A stretch of DNA of 64,000 nucleotides, from assembly GCA_030407315.1 (NCBI GenBank), contig JALQPE010002141.1:111707-175706 (forward strand). The letters are read 5' to 3'. Under the pieces are notes generated by a model. It did no database searches. It worked only from the letters and a program-made list of their open reading frames with translations, and was not told the origin of the DNA. Both the position numbers and the translations under genes were made by a program. Origin of the DNA: Asparagopsis taxiformis. Its lineage: Eukaryota; Rhodophyta; Florideophyceae; Bonnemaisoniales; Bonnemaisoniaceae. Positions 31,171 to 41,869 of the stretch are shown piece by piece (within the stretch, counting starts at the first letter, position 1; every line of letters begins with the position of its first letter).

Positions 31171-31889
31171 GGTTTGGTCCTCCCTAAGCACAGATGAACG
31201 CTTTTGAAGAATGTAATCGTCAGGGTATTAGTGATGAACAGATGGTCAGCTCTACATGAGAAGAGCGACTGAGGAGGGAAAGTTCTGTTTGATTAGATGG
31301 TGGATTTCGCAGTCCCGTCGATGGTCACAGTCCCGACGGTGTCCCAAAATTTGAAAACCGCACGGTCGTCGTTATAACCTTGCTGGCTCTAATCGCAAGG
31401 CCCTTCTTAGGTATAAATTTGCTTAATTTCCACTCGTAGAGTTTTGCACCTGAAGATCACCAAATATCACTTGCCGCCAGGAATCCACGCGGAACACTTC
31501 TCAACGTATTTGCTTTCCAGTGTCATTATCTTGTTTGAAATGCGATCTGATGGTTTAACCTATTCTAATTCACAAATCCGATGGGAAAATGATATTGGAA
31601 CTATTTCCAGCGAAGTGTATCATGTTCAAGTAATCGGATTAATGGTTTCGAGTTTGACGGTTCAATTCGTTGCGAATGACGCTGTTTCACTACTCATTCT
31701 TCCGTTTAATACCTGCTGTTGCAGAAATATATTTGGAGTAGATGCAAGCCTTTCCTCATATCCGCCAGGATCTCTAGCATAGCAAATGTAGGAGTGAACA
31801 CACCTCAATCTAAATCAGATATTCGTTCTCTGCATAGCCTCTACATTCCCATCCCATGCTGACGTCTGATAGAAACTTCCACCTCGTAC
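31171..31889. other. Intergenic stretch between ELP1 start and CAF-1 stop
   Basis: About 720 bp. It contains the ELP1 promoter and the CAF-1 3' flank. A 112-codon plus-strand frame (31444-31782) has no recognisable content. I see no repeat or RNA gene. Confidence 0.5.
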
Positions 31890-34154
31890 TCACTTTGCAA
31901 TAGTAGGTGGACATGGATGTGGCAGCCGTGTGATCGCAAGATTTGGTGCTTCCGGACTACGCTGCGACATATCCCGCAATTTAGAAGCAAGTAATTGATC
32001 ATTCAGATACCACCCAGCTCGAGTATCTGTGCCTCTTTTCTCACGAGTTGCAATTTCTCCAATAGCTCGAATAACTTCGCTTTTCGGTGGAACCACCAGA
32101 CCGCGAAGTCGTCGACTTTCACAAAATTGGTGAACTATCTTGTCTCTACTTCCCGTCCCATTCAACGCAATGGCCAGCTCTAGTCGCGCTGCCTCATCCA
32201 TTATTACCCGCGAACGATGTACCGGTGGCTTGGGACGCTCGATCGATGTACTTTCCACCGTGACAGTTTCCTGACTGGGATCGAACATTTTGATCAGAGG
32301 AGCCCCTTCGAAAATGGAAACCATGTACTCATCCAACTGCGACGATTCTTCGTCCCCAGGTATCGAGACGCCATGAATAGTTACATGTTGTTTCATACCG
32401 CCGTTTCGACGTTTTCGCTTTCGATTCTTCGCGTCTTTTTGTCCTGGGTTGCCACGTATGGCTTGTTTCTTCTTAGCAAGAGAAGCAGGCGACAATGTGA
32501 GGTCCACTTGCTGAACATCTCCCTCAGGACTCGTAGTTCCTGCTTTGGGAGTTGATATGGAGCCGCATTCTTCTCCACGCGTCCCTGGATCAATCTCATC
32601 ATCATCAGTGTCGTCTTCGCCATCATCTTCAGCGTCACCATCATCCAGGAAGTCGTCATCATCCTCCTCGTCGCTACCGTACAATAAGCGCAATTCGGCA
32701 TCTTCTTTGGCGCGCTCCTCCTGGCCCTCCACATCACACAAATCTTCGGCATCCTCCTCGTCCTCCCATCCATCTGCACTGTCGTATTCATAGTCCATAT
32801 TTCCGTCCTTAGCGAAAGGCCGTCGAGCACGTACTGCTTTCGAGTTGCGCTGCAAAATGCCAAAGAATCCGGGACGGTGATTCTCGGAGAACTGCAGTAA
32901 TTTGATAGGACCGGCACGGGTAAAACCCCTGCCAATCGCGCGACGATTAATAAAGTATGGCGTACGATCTTCAGTGTTCACAGTTCTACTTCTGCGGAAA
33001 CGAGATAAAGTGCAGGGTAATCTGCGCTCTGCTGCAATGCGTTTTGCAGCACAGGCGGTGAGATGATTGCGGAGAGTGGGAGGGGAAGGTACTGGGAATT
33101 TCACAGAATCTGTTTTGAGAACAGTCTCAAAATGCGACGGATCAGGACGTTCCATTTCGGAGAGCAACCACCATGAAACAGACATGACATCTCTATCTGC
33201 CGCCGCTGGCAACACCCCCTCCACCTGTGATTGTACGTTCAGCTGAGTTTGTCGGTTGTCCTTCTGCGACAAGATAATCTTTGGGTTATTCTCATTTTCC
33301 ACCATATCAATCTCGATAACGTCAGTTGATGATGACTTTGTTGCTTTTTGCTTCACAAAACGCTTCATAAAGGAAGCTTGGGCATTTTCCTGGCGTTTAC
33401 GTTTCATATCCTCTTTTTCCTTTTTGCGCTGCACGGATGATTTCATTTGTTTCTCCTGCGCCTTCTCGCGTCGAGCACGGGCCTTTTCCGCACGTCCCTG
33501 ACGCGCAGCCTCTGCGGCAACTCTCTTTTTCTCGTCCTGGTCTGCCTGCAAGTCGGCTTTCTCCAGTGCCAGCTTGAGCTTGTCAAGGGCTACCTGTGTA
33601 ACCTTCCGTCCACGGCCCTCCATCGCACAGAGGATCTTTGTGCACAACTCTATGCGCTGTTTGAACCTCCTCATAACCCTACGCACGGTGACAAGGCGCT
33701 CCATGAGTGCCACGGGGAGACAGGCTGGCTCGGACTCCCAGATGAATATGCGGACGTTCTGCACGCGGGGATCGCCTTCGGGAAGAGGGTGTGATTGAGT
33801 GGTTGGAGGATTCGCGAGTTGGGAGGCGACCCAAACAGCCAAATTCTGCGGGACGCCATATTCAACTAGAGTACCTAGACCCCCGGATTCCCACGCTGCA
33901 CGCCAATCGTTGTCCGCTGCTGCGGATGCGACGGTTTTTTCCACTGTGATTGCGGTTCGTCCTTGGAGATCAATCGCCACACGCCCCTTGCATCCTTTTT
34001 CGGAAGTGGCATTTGAGGCCGCGGGCGGTGTTGGAAGCAAGGCTGCGGCGGTTTGCGTCGCAGATTGAAGGAGGGATTGGAGGCGAGACCAATAGAGCGC
34101 GATTGTCGGATCGTGAGGGGCTGGTTGAGGAGGGGGTATTGTGGGCTGAGACAT
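31890..34154 (-). CDS. Chromatin assembly factor 1 large subunit (CHAF1A/FAS1)
   Basis: Subunit of the histone H3-H4 chaperone that deposits nucleosomes behind replication forks. 754 residues from ATG 34154 (MSQPTIPPPQP); the frame is open to 34460 but the added residues look non-coding. A central Lys/Arg/Glu/Ala-rich helix (the KER region, about 33330-33620) is followed by the family core: KLLQFSENHRPGFFGIL, ARRPFAKDGNMDYEYDSADGWEDEEDAEDL, and then the acidic ED domain. The C-terminal third carries basic patches (KNRKRKRRNG) and the helical end typical of p150/FAS1. It is transcribed away from the phycoerythrin gene. Confidence 0.88.
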   Translation of the reverse strand: MSQPTIPPPQPAPHDPTIALYWSRLQSLLQSATQTAAALLPTPPAASNATSEKGCKGRVAIDLQGRTAITVEKTVASAAADNDWRAAWESGGLGTLVEYGVPQNLAVWVASQLANPPTTQSHPLPEGDPRVQNVRIFIWESEPACLPVALMERLVTVRRVMRRFKQRIELCTKILCAMEGRGRKVTQVALDKLKLALEKADLQADQDEKKRVAAEAARQGRAEKARARREKAQEKQMKSSVQRKKEKEDMKRKRQENAQASFMKRFVKQKATKSSSTDVIEIDMVENENNPKIILSQKDNRQTQLNVQSQVEGVLPAAADRDVMSVSWWLLSEMERPDPSHFETVLKTDSVKFPVPSPPTLRNHLTACAAKRIAAERRLPCTLSRFRRSRTVNTEDRTPYFINRRAIGRGFTRAGPIKLLQFSENHRPGFFGILQRNSKAVRARRPFAKDGNMDYEYDSADGWEDEEDAEDLCDVEGQEERAKEDAELRLLYGSDEEDDDDFLDDGDAEDDGEDDTDDDEIDPGTRGEECGSISTPKAGTTSPEGDVQQVDLTLSPASLAKKKQAIRGNPGQKDAKNRKRKRRNGGMKQHVTIHGVSIPGDEESSQLDEYMVSIFEGAPLIKMFDPSQETVTVESTSIERPKPPVHRSRVIMDEAARLELAIALNGTGSRDKIVHQFCESRRLRGLVVPPKSEVIRAIGEIATREKRGTDTRAGWYLNDQLLASKLRDMSQRSPEAPNLAITRLPHPCPPTIAK

Positions 34155-34974
34155 TGTGCCGAGGGCTGGTGGAATGGAGCGTTGGATGGTAGACAATGAA
34201 ACAGGTTTGGAGCTCGCGTTGACGAAAGATGGGTGTCGCGGTTGACGTGTCTCGCCTACGGAGTGGTCGCGATGTGTTACTTTGATACATGGCTTGCGGT
34301 TTGGCGCCAAAAATTGGGAGGGAATAGTAGATGGAAAACGTGTCCAGATATTATCAGTGATCGGGATTGCAATTTCATTTCGGAATAACAAATTGAGAAA
34401 AGTGTATAGTTGAACTTTTTCAGTACTGTTGCCAGCCACAAATAGGAATTTTTGAAACAAATTTCAACGCATACTTGACACATGTCTACAACAATGGGAG
34501 GAGAACGAAATTTCGATATTTTCTACACGGAAATTTGATGCGGAGAGAATAGAACTGGGCATCCTCTGAACCAACCATATAGCATTATTGACGGCCGCGG
34601 GATCTGCGCGAAACCGGCAGAAACGGCCCTGCTGTGCGCACCATGACAAATTCTTTTGTGAGCCATCATGCTCGATGCGCTCACTCTTCGTGAATCTCAA
34701 AGGGCTGTTCAAGCCAATGATATTTTGTGGAAAATATCTCTTCGCTCAGATAGCGTCCTGGCCCAATTTACTTGTAGAAATATTGCAGACAAAAACCCTG
34801 CTCGTCAACAGTGCTCCCCACGATTCGATTCCAAAAAATCTCACCTCTCTATAACCAGATACCCTCCTTTGTGGAAAGGCCAAAATATACATATGCCATA
34901 AACTCCCCCCCACCCCGCTCTGACATATCGTCGTCGATCCGAAATTTCCACTGATACTGCCGAGTACGAAAACA
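34155..34974. promoter_or_regulatory. Shared upstream region of CAF-1 and phycoerythrin gamma
   Basis: About 820 bp between two divergent starts, so both promoters must lie here. A TATA-like CTCTATAACC is at about 34848-34857, some 120 bp before the phycoerythrin ATG. No convincing gene is present; the short frames overlap each other and show no family features. Confidence 0.35.
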
Positions 34975-35982
34975 ATGGCATTCGTTCCCGTATCTACCTC
35001 CGGCTTCACCGGTACCAAATTATCTCCCTCCGGCAATGTCTGCTCCCTAGCCCCTAGCCGCACGTCCATGAAGGCTGATGAAGGCATGAACAAAATGCTG
35101 CAGAAGTACTCTGTCATGAGCACAACGCCACCGCAGCCAAACGTTTCGTCCAAACCGTCAACAATCTGGATGGCGTATACCAAATCGGTTCTCGAAAAGG
35201 TTTCGCCTACGCGTAGCGCGATGTTCACCGAAGCAGGCAGCTTCAGTGATATGATTGCCCAGCTCAAGTATCTGGCAACAGTCTCCACATCGAAGGCACC
35301 GGGCGGCGATCCGAGAAACCTTGCATGGAGCCGCAAGGCGGATGAGTACATGGCTAACTGCGTCACAGCGCAGTACAAGATGACAGCATGTCCCAACGGT
35401 GTGTACGGGGTACAATGTACGGAAGGTACGACCAAGTTCCAGGCTGAGGATTCGCGGGTGATGGCGCTGGCCACGCGCTTCCGTCTCGGACAGCGATCTG
35501 CGGTGCAGAAATATGGCGACTTTTTCGAAACGAGACGCCAGGCTATTGCGGCAGCGCACGAGTGCTCGTACGAGGAGAAGCTGTCGGCTGGTTTGCCACA
35601 GGTTTCTTCGGCCATTGTTCGTGGACAAACGGAAGCGAAGAGTATTTGCGTGCGATATGCAGATGGGTCCACGCCGGAGGAGCAGTACATGGCTGCTGCT
35701 GTTGACAAGCAGATCAAGTTCCGAGCGGTACCATATGGTGTGTATGATGTGCTCTGTCAGGATGGCAGCGTTTCGGGCATGGCCGAGTATAAGAGAGTTC
35801 AGGCATTGAGCGCCAAGTTCCGTGCCAACCAAATGTCACCTCTTGCAAAGGAACAGGCCAAGTATGATGCAGCGAGCTATGCGCGGTCGAATTTCTCGCA
35901 CATGTGCGATTACGAGGAGGTGTTCTTTAACAAGTTCCCAGCTATCGCGGCTTCGATGCGGCCGTCTACCGTGCGCTACTAA
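34975..35982 (+). CDS. Phycoerythrin gamma subunit (plastid phycobilisome linker)
   Basis: Nuclear-encoded, bilin-carrying linker found only in red algae, placed inside phycoerythrin hexamers of the phycobilisome rod. 335 residues with a Ser/Thr/Pro-rich plastid transit region (about 1-35). The mature part contains two related halves: residues about 140-205 and 255-325 share a GVY-x-V-x-C core, an SR/YKRV-x-AL-xx-(R/K)FR element and an end with (E/M)C-(S/D)YEE. Cysteines in these repeats are candidate bilin attachment sites. This duplication is a feature of gamma subunits. No intron. Its presence is the strongest sign that the organism makes phycoerythrin. Confidence 0.85.
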   Translation: MAFVPVSTSGFTGTKLSPSGNVCSLAPSRTSMKADEGMNKMLQKYSVMSTTPPQPNVSSKPSTIWMAYTKSVLEKVSPTRSAMFTEAGSFSDMIAQLKYLATVSTSKAPGGDPRNLAWSRKADEYMANCVTAQYKMTACPNGVYGVQCTEGTTKFQAEDSRVMALATRFRLGQRSAVQKYGDFFETRRQAIAAAHECSYEEKLSAGLPQVSSAIVRGQTEAKSICVRYADGSTPEEQYMAAAVDKQIKFRAVPYGVYDVLCQDGSVSGMAEYKRVQALSAKFRANQMSPLAKEQAKYDAASYARSNFSHMCDYEEVFFNKFPAIAASMRPSTVRY

Positions 35983-36340
35983 ATGGAGTGCAGCAGGATT
36001 TATGGGTGGAGAAATTGAGCCGATATAACCCTAGTTTGTTATGAGCGTAGAGTCGGACATGTTTTGGATTACTTGTAGCCTCTATGATACTTGTGCCTGG
36101 CGTATGATGATAAATTTAGCATGATTATACACTTGAAGAATATTTAATGATAGCAGTGTAGTGTATTGTTGTACTGGTGGGTCATGTGGATGCGTTTGGG
36201 CAAGCTACGTATTGTTGGCTCGAGGTCTTCATCGAGGAAAGCGGGAGGAGCATCACAGCTCGAGAAGCGGTGCAGCCACGCGATGATGGGCTGGAAGGCA
36301 TTGCTTGGGAATAGGCGTTGCGCCTCGTCTTGTCTTTGCT

Positions 36341-36360
36341 AGCCTAGCCTAGCCTAGCCT
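36341..36360 (+). repeat. AGCCT pentanucleotide tandem repeat, four units
   Basis: Four perfect AGCCT units. Too short to be telomeric, though the pyrimidine/purine unit is of that general kind. No effect on nearby genes is evident. Confidence 0.9.
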
Positions 36361-37654
36361 GGTGTCGCTTCAGCGTACGATGTGTATGTGGATTGGAAAG
36401 GGTGAGGGCAGCTGACTGTGGATGCAAAGTGCAAAGTATTACGAGTTGATTGGACTGGGGAAGAAGAAGCAAAAGCATATGCGAAAAGGTGGATCGCAAG
36501 TCGCGAATGATTGTCATTTCATTTCATGGCGGGACACGGTCGCAGAATGGGGTTTGATTTTGAAACGGGATGACATTTCATAGCGGACGAATATTGGAGT
36601 GCAATGCATAGTTGTAATGACGGAAGACTCGAGATTTTATATTGCTCGGCAGTGTGCGACACGTGATATAATGTTGGAATGGTGTTGTGGCGGTATGTTT
36701 TTCATTGTGCGCCATGTGTCTGCACATGAGACGACTATTCGGTCGGTTGACGACTTTACCGGAAGGGATGAACTCGTGGACGACCATTTGCGAGTTGATT
36801 AGCGTTGAAGCGGAGGCCATAGATCAAATGGGTAGCGGGACTCGAAACAATGAATTTTGGATGCAAAAAAAGCGTTGAGCATGACAAACGAGTAGATTTG
36901 CGGTTACGATGACACGGCGGCCATCCCGACAGGACAGGATTGGGGGGTGTGTGAGTGTGCGGCGGCGGATGTAAACCACGCATTACAGCGCAGCGTATGC
37001 CATGTAACGATGCAAGCGCGTGTACAGTAGCGCGGTGTCCTTCCAGCAACGGCGCGCGACTGCTAGCATTGCATGACCAAACCGCTGCAAGCTCGCGTGG
37101 GCTGGGCAGACGGACGGTCGTGCGCCGTTGAGCTGCGCACAAGCGGCGAGGCAATGTGCCCAAACGACAGCGCATTGCAAAACTCGCAACTGTCGTTCGC
37201 ACACCCACAGCGCTCTTGCACATGCGTAAGACGATTGCGTCGCGCGCCAATCATCGTTGTGCAGCGCGGAAACGATGGTTGATTGCGCGTTGCACGGTAC
37301 GGTACATTTTCATCACACGGCGCGTCTTGCAATCAACGCTGTTCGACTCGCGAGATAACATACATGGGACAGCCCAAAATACGCAGCTACAACGGAACGG
37401 CGCATCCTTATCGCTCGTTACTTTTTCGACATATCAAATACGCCGCCGCACACTTTCAACCTCGGCCTGCTGATACTCCGCGTAAACTGTGCTGTCCACA
37501 CTCACATGCCCGTGGATGGTCAACCAGTCACCGCCTTCTAGGTTTTCCAGATTGACATTTTTACATTCCTCCACTGCATAAAAGCAAAATCACCCATCCA
37601 CCCACCCACACGCCCACCATCTCCCATTTGCACTCTGCTCAGCTCCTCCTGTCG

Positions 37655-37681
37655 CCACCACCACCACCACCACCACCACCA
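37655..37681 (+). repeat. CCA trinucleotide microsatellite, nine units
   Basis: Nine perfect CCA units, some 45 bp before the doubtful ORF at 37727. It is likely variable in length between strains. Confidence 0.95.
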
Positions 37682-38300
37682 ACGCCTCACTAACTTTCTC
37701 ACTGTTCCTGACCCCCCTCCCCCGCCATGGGCGACTCCATGTATTCCGCTCCAGACGACTGGACCATATTCCATTTGGCCGCAGACCGAACTGGAGAATA
37801 TTCGCTCAAGAATAATGCATTTCACACTTCCTCCCCATCCCTAATCTCTACTCAAGATGACATTTTCGCTTCTCCATTCGCTCCACGCGTCCTGCCGCGC
37901 AACAGAGACCGCGACCTCGACGCCCATACCCCACAACGCTCCTCAAAATCGGTTCGCCGAAAACAAAAATCTACCAGATCACACCGTCGTCAAGATACCT
38001 CCAGACCCTCCCGTTCTGCCCGCGACACTCACTCCGACGACACCTCTCCGTGACTCACTTCCGCAACGCTCTCCTGGTAGGAGGTTGTCGCTTGCCTTAC
38101 AACCACGCATGTCGCCGACCATACCAAGCGTTTCGTTGCTTCCACGCACACTTGTTTTCTGTTTCTTCTAGCGCTTTTCCGGCCTGCTCACCCCTACTGG
38201 CTAGATTCGCACTATCCTTGTACTTGTAAAAACGAGTTAATTGCTTGTATTTTTCTCGTCAACTAGATTAGGTCTCAATTTACAAATCCATCCATCCTTG

Positions 38301-40370
38301 CTAATCATTACTTGAAAATGCGGCGTAACTTTCTCTCACCTTCTGCCAGCTCACCTCCCCATTCACTATACCTTTGACTGCCCCGACTGCCTCTTCCATC
38401 GTGCACCGAATCTGACCAGTAGAGTCGCGCTCACGCAAAGTCACAGATCCATCTTTCACACTATCAAAGTCAACTGTGATACCAAACGGTGTACCAATCT
38501 CATCTGCACGCGCATACCTCCTACCAATCGACTGCCCGCTATCATCGACACGATTGATCAGTCCCGCATTTCCGAGCGCCTTTCCGAGTTGCCCCAGCAT
38601 GTCATTGAACACCTCATTCTTACTCAGTGGTAATACAGCGCATTTCACCGGTGCAATAGCTGCTGGAAGCTTCAATACAGCACGCACAGCTCCACCATCA
38701 TCTCCTCCTTCGCGCACATAGTATGCATGTTCCCATAAACAATACAAAACTCGCCCAATACCAAAACTCGGTTCTATAACTGATGGAATGAAATTCCGGC
38801 CCGTCACGTTTCTGCTTTCTACCTTGAACATCACTTGCTCTTTTGAAATCTCAAAACCGGCTACAGTTGCCTTCCCATCTGTCGCCATAGTTTCCTTCAG
38901 TTTAACGACACCTTCTTCATCCAGATCGGCGATCTCCTTCATGATCTTCTGTGCATCTTTCTTGAACGCACGCCCTAGCAGCCCCTTATTCGGCACACAT
39001 ACGTTGGCTTCAACTTTTCTAGGAGTGTCATACACCTCACGTGCTGACAGTTCGGATCCGCTCTTCTCAGAATGTACCCCAAGATCGTATGCCGAACGGT
39101 CTGCGAAACCGGCGCATTCCACCCATCCATATGAAGAATTGATCTCCAGATCCCAACAATCAGCAGCGTAATGCGCCATTTCGTGCACTAAATGCTGTCG
39201 GAAACGCACATGGTTCATGTTCATACCGATCTTCTCCACAAGAATACTTGTGCGCGCAATAAAATATCCTAATGTTTGGTTTGCAACCAACCCCTGGCTC
39301 ACTGCATCACCAATTGAAATACAAGTTGGTTTGAACGGCGGCGTCATTTGCTGTTTTCGTCCATACATATTGATGATTACGTCCTTGACTGATGCAAACT
39401 TGGGGTGAGATTTATCATCAGCGCTTACAAAATGTTCAATCTCTGCCTGCTGAAACTCTCGCACGCGTAGTAGACCAGCTTTTGGAGAGATTTCATTCCG
39501 GAAGCTCAATCCGATTTGTGCACAGGCAAATGGAAGCTTGCCACCCATGTACTCCAATAGGCGCTTGAAGTTCATAAATATTCCCTGCGCAGTTTCCGGA
39601 CGAAGATATCCCGGAAGCATACCAGACGGTCCAATAGAAGTTTTGAACATGAGGTTGAAAGGATATGCAGCGGTTATTGCATTGCCAGTACCAGGAGCAG
39701 TTGTGCCATAGCGAGCAAGGCACTCGTCCATTTCCTCCTGTGAGAGCTCATCTAATCGTTCTCGCAGGGCGAGCATTTCTTCCTTCAGTGCTTCATCTGT
39801 CTTTTCATCATCCATACGTGCATTCAGATGGTCTCGTAAAAGATGATCGGCTCGGAAACATTCGTCTGTTTCCACGTCCTTGACCATAAGATCTGAAAAC
39901 TTCTCCAGATGTCCAGATGCCTTGAGGACGACCTCCGGCGTAAGACACGACGCCTCCAGTTCCAGCATACCTTCCTCCACGATGAAGTGCTGGCGCCATA
40001 TGTTGAGAAGGTTGTTCTTAACGCTGCAACCCGGTGGGCCGTAGTCATAGAGTCCGGCCACACCACCATAGATCTCAAATGCCGGCGCGATGAAAAAGCG
40101 TCGTTTCAAAAGCCCCTCTGTTCCATTGCGGTTAAAATCTGAAGTATCATTCGAAGGCCCCATGACGTCCTCCTTCTGTTTTTTCGCTGTATCCAGAGCT
40201 CGTTTGCATTCTCTCAACTTGAGCTCCGCGGCAGACAGCTGTTCTGAACCGGGAGTGGTGCAACGGAGATTGGCCACAATTTCACTCTGTTCCACATAAT
40301 GTTTTGCTGCCTGGTCTACTGCTTCATCCAGAGCGCCAGTAGACGGTACATCCGCAGCAGTTTTTGACAT
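38301..40370 (-). CDS. GARS: Glycyl-tRNA synthetase, eukaryotic alpha2 type
   Basis: Class II aminoacyl-tRNA synthetase charging tRNA-Gly. 689 residues from ATG 40370. The first 70 residues form a helix pair like the WHEP domain. The catalytic domain has FEIYGGVAGLYDYGPPGC (start of the core), LRPETAQGIF, class II motif 2 (FRNEISPKAGLLRVREF) and motif 3 (PSFGIGRVLYCLWEHAY). The C-terminal anticodon-binding domain begins near KCAVLPLSKNE. No transit peptide is obvious, so this start suggests the cytosolic enzyme; use of another start for an organelle form cannot be judged. Confidence 0.93.
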   Translation of the reverse strand: MSKTAADVPSTGALDEAVDQAAKHYVEQSEIVANLRCTTPGSEQLSAAELKLRECKRALDTAKKQKEDVMGPSNDTSDFNRNGTEGLLKRRFFIAPAFEIYGGVAGLYDYGPPGCSVKNNLLNIWRQHFIVEEGMLELEASCLTPEVVLKASGHLEKFSDLMVKDVETDECFRADHLLRDHLNARMDDEKTDEALKEEMLALRERLDELSQEEMDECLARYGTTAPGTGNAITAAYPFNLMFKTSIGPSGMLPGYLRPETAQGIFMNFKRLLEYMGGKLPFACAQIGLSFRNEISPKAGLLRVREFQQAEIEHFVSADDKSHPKFASVKDVIINMYGRKQQMTPPFKPTCISIGDAVSQGLVANQTLGYFIARTSILVEKIGMNMNHVRFRQHLVHEMAHYAADCWDLEINSSYGWVECAGFADRSAYDLGVHSEKSGSELSAREVYDTPRKVEANVCVPNKGLLGRAFKKDAQKIMKEIADLDEEGVVKLKETMATDGKATVAGFEISKEQVMFKVESRNVTGRNFIPSVIEPSFGIGRVLYCLWEHAYYVREGGDDGGAVRAVLKLPAAIAPVKCAVLPLSKNEVFNDMLGQLGKALGNAGLINRVDDSGQSIGRRYARADEIGTPFGITVDFDSVKDGSVTLRERDSTGQIRCTMEEAVGAVKGIVNGEVSWQKVRESYAAFSSND

Positions 40371-41869
40371 GGTTGATCTTCTTGTTGCGCTGTGTTTTCA
40401 AGTCAACTCGACTGAGGGATCGATAGAAAATGGTGGCCTTCCGGTCTCAAAATTGGATCTGAAACGGAATACTTCGACAGAGCTGTACAGCTCGTATCTA
40501 AAGATGGCTAGAATTACGATCAAATCGATCGTATGCCGTCGATGGAGGAATTTGGTAAAGACACGAGAAATGCGGAGACCTAATCGTCAGTCGATTCGGA
40601 TACGAGAATGATTGAGTTGAGTTGTCATACATTTTGACAAAGCCAAATTTTGAGTTTTTTTGAAAAGTTATTCCATGAAACATTTCACGAGTAGGCAATT
40701 TTCAAATTGAAAAACGTAGTTTCAATCGACCAAAAATGGGCCGTCGCCTAATAGCTCGCTGGTGTATGAATGTCAAGGTTGTGTGGTCGCAGTTTTTCCT
40801 CCATCGATACACGTGAAAATTAGAGTGCCCTCTTCAACCGCAGTTATAACCCAGTATCCTATCATCTCTACCAATTTTCGCGCAATTGTTTCTCCAGCCT
40901 TCTTTTTTATCTTGTGAATGTCAAGAAAGTCAGAAACAAAACTTGTTTAACTCCGCGAAAGAGGAACACGCATATTTTGCATATGTACCAATTTATAAAC
41001 GATAGTTGCACTCTAGTTCTCATCTTACGCGGTGAACCTCTAGCTGCCAACCAAGCTTGAACTATCTCAGCGAAGATTCGCATAGGGCCATGTAGAAAAC
41101 ATGTGGCAGGCCCAGGTCCTTGGGAGACGAAAGTATTCAAAATAGGCTCAGAAGAATTAGTATGCAATCAGAGCCTTGATCGCGGTGACATAGAAACCGG
41201 GAAGGACAAACATTAAGATTCTATTTTCTCGACTCCGCAACAATCATTGCTCGCCTTTAATCTAACACAAAACTGACAAAGATTACAAAATGGATTCCTG
41301 CAATCGATATTATCCATGCATCCCTGAACACGTCGTGTGCAACTTAATTATACTAAGCTTTCTGTGTATCAGCACGGAATAAGTATACTGACATATCCAA
41401 AATATATAAAAAACCTTTCCTTGAGCAAGTTCGTGGCTTGGGGACCTTCGAGATCGGCAGGCAAAGGCGAAACCGTACGATTCGGCGGCATTGGCGGCAT
41501 GATGCCGCACTGTACTGAAACGCAACTTTTAGTGCGCAGCAGCATGTGTGCACCATGTATTTCATGCCGCCACCATGATAAGTTGGCGGCATCGAAATCG
41601 AGAGCGCAATTCGCATGGAACGCCGGTGCGGCATCATGCCGCTTTTGTGGGCATGCCACCCAACGGGCCTTAACCCGTTTCCAATCTGATCCTACCAGTG
41701 AGGGAACACAATCTCGCATTAAATGTTATGAGGCGTTATATCAGTGCTGACAGAGCTATTTTTTGCAAAACAAGCCATTTAGGGTAGAATATTATGACAA
41801 GAAAAGATCATACAGTGAGCCATTCAGAAGGCGCGTGAATAATATAACATATTTGAAGGGTGTACGCTC
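40371..41869. other. Intergenic stretch before the hAT element, with two 15-bp palindromes
   Basis: About 1.5 kb upstream of the glycyl-tRNA synthetase gene. It contains two near-identical 15-bp palindromes, GCGGCATGATGCCGC at 41494-41508 and GCGGCATCATGCCGC at 41628-41642, within a short GC-richer patch (about 41440-41720). Several overlapping frames up to 137 codons occur across this patch but none looks like a protein. No gene is called. Confidence 0.5.
41862..41869 (+). repeat. Target-site duplication of hAT element, left copy
   Basis: GTACGCTC, identical to 44502-44509 on the far side of the element. Eight bases is the hAT superfamily's normal duplication length. Confidence 0.9.

Larger units (their letters stand above)
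35983..38300. other. 2.3-kb intergenic region with short repeats and one doubtful small ORF
   Basis: It separates phycoerythrin gamma from the stop of glycyl-tRNA synthetase. It contains a pentanucleotide tract (36341-36360) and a CCA tract (37655-37681). A 108-codon frame at 37727-38053 opens with ATG in a strong context (GCCATGG) and is rich in Ser, Arg and Asp; it has no family I know and could equally be chance. No tRNA or other RNA gene could be made out. Confidence 0.4.

Noticed and set aside
31444..31782. 112-codon plus-strand frame between ELP1 and CAF-1
   Set aside because: No family features, no good start context and AT-rich surroundings; probably chance.
36341..36360. AGCCT repeat as a telomere remnant
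   Set aside because: Only four units, unit not known as a telomere repeat, and located between housekeeping genes.
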